The position numbers and the translations under genes were made by a program. The notes beneath the pieces are model-generated. The model was given only the letters and a program-made list of their open reading frames with translations, was not told where the DNA came from and did no database searches. This document shows, one piece after another, positions 53,254 through 62,729 of a stretch of DNA of 64,000 nt (positions are counted from its first letter, which is position 1; every line of letters begins with the position of its first letter). Source of the DNA: Methylomonas montana (GTDB taxonomy: Bacteria > Pseudomonadota > Gammaproteobacteria > Methylococcales > Methylomonadaceae); assembly GCF_030490285.1 (NCBI RefSeq), contig NZ_CP129884.1, positions 2,852,001 to 2,916,000 of the forward strand, written 5' to 3'.

Positions 53254-54705
53254 ATGAAATTTAAGCCCCTCATTTTCAGCCTTGGCCTAACCGTATTCTC
53301 TGCACCACAGCACGCGGTGGAAATCGAAAAAATCCAACTGCCTGAGATGGGTGACTCCGCCGGGGCCATCATTTCACCGATTCAAGAAAAAGAATTCGGC
53401 GAAGCATTTTTCCGTAATTTGCATCAGCAAACCGAGATCAATCAGGATGTGGAGGTTCAGCAGTACATTCAAACCATAGGCAGACAATTGGCCGCCCATA
53501 GCGACACGCCGTCCAACCCCTTCCATTTTTTTGTGGTAATGGACTCCAACATCAACGCCTTTGCCGGCCCCGGTGGTTATATTGGCGTCAACTCCGGCTT
53601 GATTTTATTGACGGAAGCGGAAAGCGAATTGGCATCGGTCATGGCTCACGAGATTGCTCACGTCACCCAACGGCATCTGTATCGATCCATCGAAAAAGCC
53701 AGCAAAATGTCGATTCCGACCGTCGCGGCCACCTTGGCGGCCATTTTGATCGGCACCCAATCGCCCAACATGGGCCAAGCCGCCTTGATGGCGATTCAAG
53801 CCGGCAATATTCAATTTCAAATCGACTTTACTCGCGATCACGAAAAAGAAGCCGATCGGGTGGGCATGCAAACCTTGGCCGGAGCCAATTACGACCCGCG
53901 CAGCATGCCGACTTTTTTCGAACGACTGCAACAATCGACCCGTTATTACGGCAAAGGCGTACCGGAATTTTTAAGAACTCACCCGGTATCGGAAAACCGC
54001 GTCGCCGATACCCGCGGCCGCGCCGAGATCTATCCTTATCGACAATACCCTGACTCCTTGGCCTATTTGCTCACCAAGGCTAAACTCACCGCCATGTCCG
54101 CCCAAGACAAGCGGACCGCGATGCAGCATTTCACCACCTTGGAAATGCAAGGCACACCGGAGCAAAGAGCAGTGGCTCGTTACGGCATAGGTTTGATCCA
54201 TCTGGAAAACCAGCAATACCCCACCGCCAGCGAAATCTTTCAAAAACTGACCGAACAATATCCGGAGCAACCGCAATATATTGCCGCATTGGCTCGCACC
54301 GCGATGGACGCCCACGAATACGAGAAATCCGGTAAATTATTCGAAAAAGCCATCAATAAATTTCCCAACAACGACGCCATCAAAATCGAATACACCCGCA
54401 GTCTGGTCAAGAACGCACAACCGCAACGCGCGAAACAAGTGCTGCAAAGCTTGTCCGACAGCCAAAAAGATCAACCGTTTTATTACGAATTGCTGGCGCA
54501 GATTTTTGCCGATCTGAAACAACCCGGCGAATCGCATCGCTACATGGCCGAATACTATTACACCAGCGGCGACACCGAATCGGCGATCATGCAAATCAGG
54601 CTGGCAAAACAAGAAAGCGATTTAAGTTTTCAGTTGCAAGCCATCCTCAACGAACGGCTAAATTTTTTCCTTAGCGAAGAAGAAGCCCGTAGATTGGAGC
54701 GTTAA
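53254..54705 (+). CDS. bepA: Periplasmic M48 metalloprotease BepA-like
   Basis: A 483-residue outer-membrane quality-control protease/chaperone. The start at 53254 gives a signal peptide (MKFKPLIFSLGLTVFSAPQHA). The M48 zinc motif is HEIAH near residue 130, with the third ligand in DHEKEADRVG near 200. The C-terminal half (about 280-480) is tetratricopeptide repeats. It acts on misassembled beta-barrel proteins. The frame runs upstream to 53188, but those residues are not a leader. Confidence 0.9.
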   Translation: MKFKPLIFSLGLTVFSAPQHAVEIEKIQLPEMGDSAGAIISPIQEKEFGEAFFRNLHQQTEINQDVEVQQYIQTIGRQLAAHSDTPSNPFHFFVVMDSNINAFAGPGGYIGVNSGLILLTEAESELASVMAHEIAHVTQRHLYRSIEKASKMSIPTVAATLAAILIGTQSPNMGQAALMAIQAGNIQFQIDFTRDHEKEADRVGMQTLAGANYDPRSMPTFFERLQQSTRYYGKGVPEFLRTHPVSENRVADTRGRAEIYPYRQYPDSLAYLLTKAKLTAMSAQDKRTAMQHFTTLEMQGTPEQRAVARYGIGLIHLENQQYPTASEIFQKLTEQYPEQPQYIAALARTAMDAHEYEKSGKLFEKAINKFPNNDAIKIEYTRSLVKNAQPQRAKQVLQSLSDSQKDQPFYYELLAQIFADLKQPGESHRYMAEYYYTSGDTESAIMQIRLAKQESDLSFQLQAILNERLNFFLSEEEARRLER

Positions 54706-54736
54706 ATTCAAGCATTAGAAATCACTTATAATTTAT

Positions 54737-55783
54737 AAGCTTTCCTGATTACCCACGACCCTCAGCAACTTACGAGCATCCTGCTAGTCCAATGAAAGCT
54801 ATGAACTGACAGGAGATCGTGGCATGAAAAAGAATCCGATCCAATTTCAAAAAGGCTTTAGCCTGACGGATTTCATGAATCGCTACGGTACTGAAAGCCA
54901 GTGTGCCGCAGGGCTATTTCAGGCGCGATGGCCATCCGGGTTTCAATGCCCAGGCTGCGGTCGCCGCCGCTATAGCGTGATCAAGACTCGCAATTTGTAT
55001 CAGTGCACGACGTGCCATCACCAAACCTCGTTGATCAGCGGTACGCTGTTCGAACAAACCAAGTTGCCGCTCACCGTGTGGTTTCTGGCGATTCATCTGC
55101 TGACTCAAGCCAAAACCAGTTTGTCGGCTTTAGCCTTGAAGCGGCAAATCGGCGTTTCCTACAACACCGCCTGGAGCCTCAAGCACAAGATCATGCAGGC
55201 AATGAAAGAGCGCGATGATCGCAAACCGCTGACCGGCATTATTCAACTCGATGACGTTTACTGGGGCGGCGAGCATCGGGGTGGCAAACGCGGGCGAGGT
55301 TCGGAAAACAAGACGCCTTTTGTCGCGGCGGTGGCGCTGAACAAGGAACACCATCCTATCGCGATGAACTTGAATGTCGTCAAAGGCTTCCGCAACAGCG
55401 AAATCAAGCGCTGGGCCGGCCATCATCTTCAGCCGGGTAGTCTGGTGTACTCGGACGGCTTAGCTTGCTTTTCCGCCGTGCTCGATCACGGTTGTCACCA
55501 TTACTCCATTGTCACCGGCGGTGGTCCTGACAGCGTGACGAAAGAAGAATTCGCCTGGGTCAATACCATGATCGGTAACGTGAAGCGCTCCATCAATGGC
55601 ACTTACCATGCCATTCAGTCCAAGCATTTACCCCGCTATCTGGCCGAGTTTTGTTATCGTTTTAATCGCAGATTCGATCTGCAAACCATAATGCCGCGGT
55701 TTCTCATCGCTGCGGCTAATTCTCCACCCATGCCGGGCCGTTTGCTCAAATTAGCTGAGGCTTATGGGTAATCAGGTAAGCTT
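54737..55783 (+). mobile_element. IS1595-type insertion sequence
   Basis: A single-transposase element bounded by 19-bp imperfect inverted repeats (left 54737-54755 aagctttcctgattaccca; right 55765-55783), which agree at 18 positions. The transposase stop codon lies in the right repeat. No 8-bp target duplication is visible right outside these repeats, so the exact ends or the age of the insertion are uncertain. Confidence 0.8.
54824..55771 (+). CDS. IS1595 family transposase
   Basis: A 315-residue transposase. It has an N-terminal zinc ribbon (CPGC near residues 44-47 and CTTC near 64-67), then the ISXO2-like catalytic domain with Asp in IIQLDDVYWGGEHRGGKRGRG, Asp in LVYSDGLACF, and the FAWVNTMIGNVKRSINGTYHAI region where the third catalytic residue is expected. 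The length is full and no frameshift is seen, so it may be active. A GACAGGAG ribosome site precedes the ATG. Confidence 0.93.
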   Translation: MKKNPIQFQKGFSLTDFMNRYGTESQCAAGLFQARWPSGFQCPGCGRRRYSVIKTRNLYQCTTCHHQTSLISGTLFEQTKLPLTVWFLAIHLLTQAKTSLSALALKRQIGVSYNTAWSLKHKIMQAMKERDDRKPLTGIIQLDDVYWGGEHRGGKRGRGSENKTPFVAAVALNKEHHPIAMNLNVVKGFRNSEIKRWAGHHLQPGSLVYSDGLACFSAVLDHGCHHYSIVTGGGPDSVTKEEFAWVNTMIGNVKRSINGTYHAIQSKHLPRYLAEFCYRFNRRFDLQTIMPRFLIAAANSPPMPGRLLKLAEAYG

Positions 55784-55879
55784 TTGTTTAAAAAAATCAA
55801 TTTCGGGACGAAACTATTTCTTGGCGAAAAAGCGGTTTTTTTGTTGGACACCCGGATTTTTTTAAAATAAACTTCGCCC

Positions 55880-56071
55880 ACCTTTTACGGAGTGCATTCG
55901 ATCTGCAAAGATCGTATCTTTATGAGGGGGAGGAAAGCGGCCTGTAATAAAGGCTGATAATAACAACAATAAAATAGTAACTGCTTGACTAAACTGCCCT
56001 AGGCAGGCGTCCAACATTAAAACAATAATAATTACAACAAACAGGACGGGCCCGCTTCATGCGGGCTTTTT
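55880..56071 (+). ncRNA. Candidate small RNA or orphan leader
   Basis: A possible transcript starting after TTGGAC-N17-ataaac near 55834-55862 and ending at the intrinsic terminator 56050-56071 (gcccgc / gcgggc, five T). It contains a perfect 6-bp hairpin with GNRA loop (55899-55914) and long unstructured A/C-rich linkers. No large gene lies between promoter and terminator. It could also be the remnant 3' region of a gene displaced by the IS. Confidence 0.3.
56050..56071 (+). terminator. Intrinsic terminator
   Basis: 6-bp GC stem (56050-56055 with 56061-56066), loop ttcat, T-run to 56071. It is about 280 bases past the transposase and 150 before rpoZ, with no gene directly in front of it. 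Confidence 0.8.
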
Positions 56072-56118
56072 ATTGCCCGCCATTTTTGCCGTCACCGGCA
56101 AGCAAGATAAAGGCCCGA

Positions 56119-56148
56119 TTGGCCTAAGTCTGCCATTTATCTTATAAT
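56119..56148 (+). promoter_or_regulatory. Sigma70-type promoter of rpoZ-spoT operon
   Basis: TTGGCC (56119-56124), 18-base spacer, consensus TATAAT (56143-56148), about 75 bases before the rpoZ start. Confidence 0.55.
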
Positions 56149-56222
56149 TCAACCTTCTTCGCTTGAGACTGTCTCAGTGAATCAAGCTTAGTTCCCCCGA
56201 AAACTCAGATAAGGCTTTAATC

Positions 56223-56462
56223 ATGGCACGCGTTACCGTTGAAGATTGTTTAGAAAATGTGGAAAACCGTTTCAAATTGGTTTTACTCGCCAGTAAAAGA
56301 GCACGCCAACTGGAAAAAGGCGCCGACGAATTCATACCGCGCGGCAAGGACAAAGATACTGTGCTGGCGCTACGGGAAATAGCGGCGGGCTTCGTTAATG
56401 AAGAAAACATTGACCGTCTGCATCGCTCCGGATACGTTTCGGAAACCCATCTGGAGCTCTAA
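56223..56462 (+). CDS. rpoZ: RNA polymerase omega subunit
   Basis: A 79-residue subunit that helps fold and hold beta-prime and forms one ppGpp site. The sequence [30 protein letters not shown] is typical. It leads the rpoZ-spoT-ridA-recG block, the gammaproteobacterial arrangement. Confidence 0.97.
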   Translation: MARVTVEDCLENVENRFKLVLLASKRARQLEKGADEFIPRGKDKDTVLALREIAAGFVNEENIDRLHRSGYVSETHLEL

Positions 56463-56467
56463 CCCTC

Positions 56468-58651
56468 ATGCCCGAGATAGCTGTCAAACCAGCCGCCGCA
56501 CTGCCCGCCATCGAGCATCCTGAAGAGAAGCTTCTTCATCAGCTCTGCGATATTCTGCGCAGCTATCTCGACCAAGAACAAATCAACGACGTGGTCCGTG
56601 CCTACCACTTTGGCGCGGCCGCACATTCCGGACAATTTCGCCGTAGCGGCGAAGCCTATATTTGCCATCCAGTATCGGTCGCGATCACGCTAGCCAGCAT
56701 GCATATGGATAGCCACGGGATCATGGCTGCCATTCTGCACGACGTGATCGAAGACACGCCGGTCAGCAAGGAGCAAATGGCAGAACAATTCGGCATGGAA
56801 GTCGCGGAATTGGTCGATGGCGTCACCAAACTTTCCAAAATCGACAGCCGCTCCCGCGCCGAGGCGCAAGCGGAAAATGTCAGAAAAATGTTTCTGGCGA
56901 TGGCGCAAGACCTAAGAGTCATCGTCGTTAAACTGGCCGACCGTCTGCACAATATGCAGACCATGGGCAATATGCCGGTCGATAAAAAACGCCGCATCGC
57001 CAAGGAAACCTTGGAAATTTATGCCCCCATCGCCAACCGTTTGGGCATGAATGACGTCCGGCATCAACTGGAATCGCTGGGTTTCAAGGCGCTCTACCCC
57101 AACCGATTCACGGTCATCAATAACGCCGTGAAAAAATCGCGCGGTAACCGCAAGGAAATCATCGACACGATTCAGAATGCCATCCAAAACCGGTTAAAGG
57201 AAACCGGACTGGACGGCACCGTCGCCGGCCGGGAAAAAAACATTGCCAGCATTTATCAAAAAATGCTCAGCAAGAAAATTTCTTTTTCCGATGTCTTCGA
57301 TGTCTACGCCTTCCGGATTTACTGCGGACAAGTCGACGACTGCTACCGGGCGCTGGGCTGCGTGCATAATTTGTACAAACCTATCCCTGGCCGCTTCAAG
57401 GATTACATCGCGCTGCCCAAGGCCAACGGTTACCAGTCGCTGCACACGATATTGATCGGCCCTTACGGCGTACCCATCGAAATCCAGATTCGTACCCACG
57501 AAATGCACCGCTTGTCGGAGTCGGGTATCGCCGCGCATTGGCTTTACAAATCCGATAAAGATAAGAGCGAAACGATACAGGCGCGCGCCAACGAATGGCT
57601 GCGCGATTTACTGGAAATCCAGAAATCCGCCGGCGATTCCTTGGAGTTTATCGACAACCTGAAAGTCGATCTTTTCCCGCAGGAAGTCTTCGTCTTTACC
57701 CCCAAGGGCAAGATCATCAAGCTGCCGCGCGGCGCCACCATCGTCGATTTTGCCTACATGGTGCATACCGATGTCGGCAACGCCTGCATCTCGGCGCGGA
57801 TCGACAAAAAACTGGTGCCACTGCAAACCAAACTGGAAAACGGCATGACCGTGGAAGTGATCACCGCCACCTGGGCCCGCCCCAATCCGCTGTGGTTGAA
57901 TTACGTGACTACTGCCAAGGCCCGCAGCTGTATCCGCGCTTATCTGAAGAACTTCAACCAACAAGAAGCCATCAATCTCGGCCGCCGCTTGCTGGAAAAA
58001 GAACTACAAAGCCTGAACATCCAACTGGAAAACGTCGACAACACCCGCATCATTCAAGTGCTGCAAGTGTTGAAAAAACACTCGCTGAACGAATTGCTGG
58101 AAGACATCGGTTTGGGCAACCGGATGCCGTTCCTGGTGGCCAAGCGCATCAGCCAGACCGACGTCAACGCCGCCGTCAAATTGGACGACAACGAACCCAG
58201 TCATAAAACCCCTTTGATCATTAAAGGCACCGAAGGCATCGTCGTCAGCCTGGCCAAATGCTGCCGGCCGATACCGGGCGACCCTATCATCGGCTTCTTC
58301 AATCCCGGCAAGGGCATCGTCGTTCACCATCACGAATGCCGTAACAGCAATGACGTCAGAAAAAAACAGACCACTTGGCTGGACGTGGAATGGAGCCCGG
58401 AAGCCAGCGGCGAATTTCCGGCCGAAATCCGCATCGAACTGCTCAATCAGCGCGGTTCGTTGGCCACCATCGCCTCGGCCATTTCCAGCCTGGACTCCAA
58501 TATCGAGAACATCACCGTGGTCAGTCAGGACGACCGGGTTTCCGTGGATTTGCTGACATTGGCGGTGAAAGACCGCGTGCATCTAGCCAGCATCATCCGT
58601 AGACTGAAAAAACTCTCCATCGTTTTAAAAATCACCCGCATCAAGGCCTAA
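56468..58651 (+). CDS. spoT: Bifunctional (p)ppGpp synthetase/hydrolase
   Basis: A 727-residue stringent-response enzyme. The hydrolase HD domain has the HDVIEDT motif near residue 92. The synthetase domain spans about 240-350 with [19 protein letters not shown]. These are followed by TGS (near 400-460, [22 protein letters not shown]), a helical/zinc-finger-like region ([10 protein letters not shown]) and a C-terminal ACT domain ([20 protein letters not shown]). Both catalytic halves look intact. It lies 5 bases behind rpoZ. Confidence 0.95.
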   Translation: MPEIAVKPAAALPAIEHPEEKLLHQLCDILRSYLDQEQINDVVRAYHFGAAAHSGQFRRSGEAYICHPVSVAITLASMHMDSHGIMAAILHDVIEDTPVSKEQMAEQFGMEVAELVDGVTKLSKIDSRSRAEAQAENVRKMFLAMAQDLRVIVVKLADRLHNMQTMGNMPVDKKRRIAKETLEIYAPIANRLGMNDVRHQLESLGFKALYPNRFTVINNAVKKSRGNRKEIIDTIQNAIQNRLKETGLDGTVAGREKNIASIYQKMLSKKISFSDVFDVYAFRIYCGQVDDCYRALGCVHNLYKPIPGRFKDYIALPKANGYQSLHTILIGPYGVPIEIQIRTHEMHRLSESGIAAHWLYKSDKDKSETIQARANEWLRDLLEIQKSAGDSLEFIDNLKVDLFPQEVFVFTPKGKIIKLPRGATIVDFAYMVHTDVGNACISARIDKKLVPLQTKLENGMTVEVITATWARPNPLWLNYVTTAKARSCIRAYLKNFNQQEAINLGRRLLEKELQSLNIQLENVDNTRIIQVLQVLKKHSLNELLEDIGLGNRMPFLVAKRISQTDVNAAVKLDDNEPSHKTPLIIKGTEGIVVSLAKCCRPIPGDPIIGFFNPGKGIVVHHHECRNSNDVRKKQTTWLDVEWSPEASGEFPAEIRIELLNQRGSLATIASAISSLDSNIENITVVSQDDRVSVDLLTLAVKDRVHLASIIRRLKKLSIVLKITRIKA

Positions 58652-58653
58652 TC

Positions 58654-59049
58654 ATGAGCAAGGAAATCATCTCGACGCCACTGGCGCCGCAAGCCATCGG
58701 CACCTATTCGCAAGCCGTTAAAGTGGACAACACCGTTTATCTGTCCGGGCAAATTGCGCTGGATCCTGAAACCATGCAAGTCGTCGACGGCAACATCAGC
58801 GTACAAATCCGCCGGGTATTCGATAACCTGAAAGCGGTAGCGGAAGCCGCCGGCGGCAGCTTTAGCGACATCGTCAAACTCAATGTGTTTCTGACCGATT
58901 TGAGCAACTTCCCTATCGTCAACGAAATCATGGCCGAATATTTCAGCCAGCCCTACCCGGCCCGCGCCGCGGTCGGCGTCGCCGCACTCCCCAAAGCCGT
59001 TGGTGTGGAAATGGACGCCATCATGGTCATTCAAAGCGAATATTACTGA
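58654..59049 (+). CDS. ridA: RidA family enamine/imine deaminase
   Basis: A 131-residue trimeric enzyme that hydrolyses reactive enamine/imine intermediates from PLP enzymes. It has the family N-terminus [27 protein letters not shown], and the C-terminal [22 protein letters not shown] with the carboxylate-binding Arg. The start is 2 bases behind spoT. Confidence 0.95.
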   Translation: MSKEIISTPLAPQAIGTYSQAVKVDNTVYLSGQIALDPETMQVVDGNISVQIRRVFDNLKAVAEAAGGSFSDIVKLNVFLTDLSNFPIVNEIMAEYFSQPYPARAAVGVAALPKAVGVEMDAIMVIQSEYY

Positions 59050-59055
59050 TACCGT

Positions 59056-59114
59056 GGTAGGGGCGAATTCGTTCGCCCCGAAACTGACGCGCGATACGAT
59101 TGAGCGCCCCTACC
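59056..59114. repeat. Palindromic element between ridA and recG
   Basis: A perfect 8-bp hairpin with a ttcg loop (59060-59079, ggggcgaa / ttcgcccc) lies inside a larger inverted repeat whose arms are ggtaggggcg (59056-59065) and cgcccctacc (59105-59114). The outer right arm touches the recG start codon. Confidence 0.75.
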
Positions 59115-61214
59115 ATGTCCGCCTCGATAAACCATTCCGCACCGCACACGCTACCGGTTACCGCATTGACCGGTATCGGTTCGCAATCCGCCGCTCGCCT
59201 GGAAAAACTCGGCATCCATACCGTTCAGGATTTACTGTTTCATCTGCCCTTGCGCTACCAGGACCGCAGCCGCATCGTGCCAATTGCCGAATTACTGCCG
59301 GGCATGACTACCTTAGTCTGCGGCACCGTGGAATTTACTGACAGTATCCAACGCGGTCGCCCCAGCGTGGTTTGCCGAATTGCCGACGCCAGCGGTACGC
59401 TTTCGCTACGTTTTTTCCATTTCTCGGTGCAACAAAGCCAACAGCTCAAACCCGGCACCCTCCTCGGCTGTTTCGGCGAGATTCGCTACGGCTATCAAGG
59501 CCTGGAAATGGTACATCCGGAATATAAAATCGTCGCCTGCGCCGAACAACTGTTGGAAACCACGCTGACGCCGGTCTACCCGCTCACCGAAGGCGTGTCG
59601 CAATCCATATTAAGAAAGGCCATCAAACAAGCCGTGGCGCTATGCCTTCAAAGCGATAGCGCCATCGCCGACTGGCTACCGCACGGCTTGCTGCAACAAT
59701 ATCGATATCCGTCGTTGACAGACGCGCTGCAAACCCTGCACAACCCGCCGCCGCATTTATCCGCCGACATCATCAGTGGTGGCAGCCTGCCTGCCTTGAA
59801 ACGTTTGGTGTTCGAGGAATTTCTGGCCCACCATTTGGCGCTGCTGCAAGGCAAGCTGGCGTATAAAAGCTGGCAAGCGCCGGTTTTTCAACTGAACGAT
59901 ACGGTCAAACAAGCCTTTATCGAGCACTTGCCGTTTCGGCTAACCGGCGCACAACAACGGGTGATCGCCGAAATCGAAAACGATTGCCGCCAGCCGCAAC
60001 CCATGCTGCGTCTGGTGCAAGGCGATGTCGGCTCCGGTAAGACTGTGGTCGCGGCGCTGGCCGCGTTAATGGCACTCAACGCCGGGTTTCAGGTCGCGAT
60101 AATGGCCCCCACCGAATTGCTGGCTGAGCAACATTTTCGAAATTTCAGCACTTGGTTCGCCGATACCGCCACCCAGGTCGTATTTCTGACCGGTCAGTTA
60201 AAAGGCAAGGCCAGACAGACTACCTTACAAGCGCTAGCGGACGGCACGGCCGGCATCGTCATCGGCACCCACGCCTTGTTTCAGGACAGCGTCTATTTTC
60301 ATAAGCTGGGCCTGATCGTCATCGACGAACAACACCGCTTCGGCGTCCATCAGCGTTTGGCCTTGCGCGAAAAAGGCCAGCACGGCGGCCTGAGACCGCA
60401 TCAATTGATCATGACCGCCACACCGATTCCACGCACCTTGGCGATGTTGCAATATTCCGATCTGGACATATCCATCATCGACGAACTGCCGCCCGGCCGT
60501 AAGCCGGTCGTCACCAGCGTGATATCCTCCGAACGCCGCCAGGATGTGATCGGCCGCATCGAGCACTGGGTTGCTCAGCAGCGCCAAGCTTATTGGGTCT
60601 GCACCTTGATCGAGGAATCCGAAGTATTGCAGTGCGAGGCTGCCGAAAAAACCGCCGAGTATCTAACCGAGACTTTGCCAACGGTACGGATTGGCTTAGT
60701 CCATGGCCGGATGAAAGCCGCCGAAAAAGATGCCGTGATGCAGGCTTTTAAAAACCGCGATTGCGATTTGCTGGTCGCCACTACGGTGATCGAAGTCGGC
60801 GTCGACGTGCCCAACGCCGGCCTGATGATCATCGAAAATCCCGAACGCCTGGGACTATCGCAACTGCACCAGTTGCGCGGCCGGGTCGGTCGCGGCAACC
60901 AAGACAGCTATTGCCTGCTGCTGTACCAATCGCCGCTGTCGCAAGCCGGTAAACAACGGCTGGCAATACTCAAGGAAAGCAACGACGGTTTCGTGATCGC
61001 CGAAAAAGACCTGGAACTGCGCGGCCCCGGCGAAGTGATGGGTACCCGCCAGACCGGACAAATCCAATTCAAAATCGCCGACCTGGAACGCGACAGCGAC
61101 CTGCTGGAGCTGATCCCGTCGGCCGCGCAACTGATCCATCAACAACATCCCGACGCCATTCAACCGCTGATCCAGCGCTGGATCGGCCATAGCCGCCATT
61201 ACGCCGAGGTTTAA
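59115..61214 (+). CDS. recG: ATP-dependent DNA helicase RecG
   Basis: A 699-residue branch-migrating helicase that regresses stalled replication forks. The N-terminal wedge/OB domain starts at LTGIGSQSAARLEKLG. Motif I is GDVGSGKT, motif II is DEQH (VIDEQHRFGVHQ), with TATPIPRTLAM, ATTVIEVGVDVPNA and the C-terminal QLRGRVGRG. The frame begins at a TTG at 59100, but the ATG at 59115 is the better start; it sits directly against a palindrome. Confidence 0.96.
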   Translation: MSASINHSAPHTLPVTALTGIGSQSAARLEKLGIHTVQDLLFHLPLRYQDRSRIVPIAELLPGMTTLVCGTVEFTDSIQRGRPSVVCRIADASGTLSLRFFHFSVQQSQQLKPGTLLGCFGEIRYGYQGLEMVHPEYKIVACAEQLLETTLTPVYPLTEGVSQSILRKAIKQAVALCLQSDSAIADWLPHGLLQQYRYPSLTDALQTLHNPPPHLSADIISGGSLPALKRLVFEEFLAHHLALLQGKLAYKSWQAPVFQLNDTVKQAFIEHLPFRLTGAQQRVIAEIENDCRQPQPMLRLVQGDVGSGKTVVAALAALMALNAGFQVAIMAPTELLAEQHFRNFSTWFADTATQVVFLTGQLKGKARQTTLQALADGTAGIVIGTHALFQDSVYFHKLGLIVIDEQHRFGVHQRLALREKGQHGGLRPHQLIMTATPIPRTLAMLQYSDLDISIIDELPPGRKPVVTSVISSERRQDVIGRIEHWVAQQRQAYWVCTLIEESEVLQCEAAEKTAEYLTETLPTVRIGLVHGRMKAAEKDAVMQAFKNRDCDLLVATTVIEVGVDVPNAGLMIIENPERLGLSQLHQLRGRVGRGNQDSYCLLLYQSPLSQAGKQRLAILKESNDGFVIAEKDLELRGPGEVMGTRQTGQIQFKIADLERDSDLLELIPSAAQLIHQQHPDAIQPLIQRWIGHSRHYAEV

Positions 61215-61217
61215 GCC

Positions 61218-61775
61218 TTGCCCGACAAAAGTTTTTTATTCAGCCGTCCGCCGATTTGGAAAAGCCATGAGCAGAGCAGCCAACGGCAATTACCCGCAGA
61301 GCTGCAATCGTGGCTCAACGAAACCGGATCGCTGACCAAGCGCTTGCGCGGCATTTACGGCAAACAGTTCGGCGTTAAAGTGTTATTTCATCGCTGGAAA
61401 CCGGCCTTTATCGACGAATGCCGCTTATTGAAGCTGCAGCCGGCCCGCTATCAATTGATCCGCGAAGTGTTGCTGCACGCCAACGGCCTGCCGCTGGTGC
61501 TGGCCCGCACCGTGCTGCCGGAACCGACCATAGAAATCGCCCACCGCAACCTGTCGCATCTAGGCAGTCGGCCGCTGGGTGAAGTAATTTTCGCCTACCC
61601 GGATCTGGAACTCCGCCATCGCCAGTTCAGTTGCGCGGAAACCGCCATCTGGTCGCCGCGTCTGCAAGCCTCTGTCGGCGTCGATCAAAGCATCTGGGGA
61701 CGCCGCACCGTCTACGCGATCCACAACCAGCCTTTGCTGGTAGCGGAATTTTTCCTACCGTTCAAGTCAGCTTGA
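61218..61775 (+). CDS. ubiC: Chorismate--pyruvate lyase
   Basis: A 185-residue enzyme giving 4-hydroxybenzoate from chorismate for ubiquinone. Recognisable parts are LTKRLRGIYGKQFGVKVL, VLLHANGLPLVLARTVLP and the product-holding RPLGEVIF, then WGRRTVYAIHNQPLLVAEFFLP. No ATG is suitable; a TTG at 61218, 9 bases behind GAGG and 3 bases past recG, is the probable start. Confidence 0.88.
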   Translation: MPDKSFLFSRPPIWKSHEQSSQRQLPAELQSWLNETGSLTKRLRGIYGKQFGVKVLFHRWKPAFIDECRLLKLQPARYQLIREVLLHANGLPLVLARTVLPEPTIEIAHRNLSHLGSRPLGEVIFAYPDLELRHRQFSCAETAIWSPRLQASVGVDQSIWGRRTVYAIHNQPLLVAEFFLPFKSA

Positions 61776-62073
61776 ACCGTCAAAAACACAAACTATAGTG
61801 GTCCCGCAAATTCCAGATAGAGATGCTTGCCATCCTGACTGAATAAAATTCTCACCCGCATAAGTTCGCTCGGCGACATCTCGCCCGTGCCTCCACACCA
61901 ACACCTGCTGACCAGTCACTGCTGAATTTCAAGCAATTATTGACGCCATTCAAAAAAACCTTAACAAAAACAGACCGCTAAGTTTGGTACAAAGTTTGCT
62001 TTATCTAATGCAGATTTGAATTAGCAATTTCAATTTCCAAACACAAACCACTAGCCAGTTTCCAAGCCCAAGC
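61776..62073. other. Intergenic region before the TetR gene
   Basis: About 300 bases with an A/T-rich second half. A weak inverted repeat (ctaat ... attag near 62007-62027) could be a regulator site, but support is poor. No gene seen. Confidence 0.3.
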
Positions 62074-62718
62074 ATGACGGACCCTCAAATCAAGCCGGAA
62101 AAGACCCGCGATCGACTGTTAGTCGCGGCCTGCCGCATCTTTGCCGAAAAGGGTTTTCAGGACGCGACGATCGCCGAGATTTGCGAGCAAGCCAAAACCA
62201 ATATCGCTTCGGTCAATTATCATTTTCGCGATAAGGAAACCCTATACCTGGAATCCTGGCGTTTTGCGTTTAATCAGGAGTTGGCCCAGCATCCGCCAGA
62301 CGGCGGCGTTGAAAATGATGCCCCCGCCGAACAGCGCCTGGCCGGCCGAATTAAATCCATGATCGGCCGCGTGGCCGATGACGATTCCTATTCGTTTGCG
62401 ATTATTCATAAGGAAATGGCCCAGCCTACCCGGCTGCTGGCCGACATTCTGGAAAAGGAAATCAACCCGCAGCGCCTGCAAATGTTTGGCTTGTTAAAAG
62501 AATGTCTGGGGCACGCCGCCAGCGAGCAGCAGATTCAATACTGCCATGCCAGCATCATGGGCCAATGTTTTCAACTGCTGCGCTTAAAACAAATGCAATC
62601 GGCCCGGCCGCGTCGGGCTCATCCTAGCGATCTGAGCGACATCAATGCTTTTGCCGAACACGTCGTGCAATTTTCGCTGGCCGGCATTCAAGCCATCCGC
62701 TCCCAAACCCTAAATTAA
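62074..62718 (+). CDS. TetR family transcriptional regulator
   Basis: A 214-residue repressor. The N-terminal helix-turn-helix (residues about 10-55, TRDRLLVAACRIFAEKGFQDATIAEICEQA ... ASVNYHFRDKETLY) is typical. The C-terminal ligand domain resembles the CerR/DUF1956 group (HKEMAQPTRLLADILEKEINP). It lies 11 bases before an RND efflux adaptor gene on the same strand and probably controls that pump and itself. Confidence 0.88.
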   Translation: MTDPQIKPEKTRDRLLVAACRIFAEKGFQDATIAEICEQAKTNIASVNYHFRDKETLYLESWRFAFNQELAQHPPDGGVENDAPAEQRLAGRIKSMIGRVADDDSYSFAIIHKEMAQPTRLLADILEKEINPQRLQMFGLLKECLGHAASEQQIQYCHASIMGQCFQLLRLKQMQSARPRRAHPSDLSDINAFAEHVVQFSLAGIQAIRSQTLN

Positions 62719-62729
62719 TAAACGTCCGC

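Larger units (their letters stand above)
55784..56222 (+). other. Region between IS and rpoZ, contains possible ncRNA
   Basis: About 440 bases without a credible protein gene. It holds a hairpin with a GCAA tetraloop (55899-55914), an A/C-rich single-strand-like stretch, a terminator (56050-56071), and the rpoZ promoter (56119-56148). Confidence 0.5.

Noticed and set aside
54729-55791. Target-site duplication of the IS1595-type element
   Set aside because: The eight bases outside each inverted repeat do not match, so no duplication is claimed.
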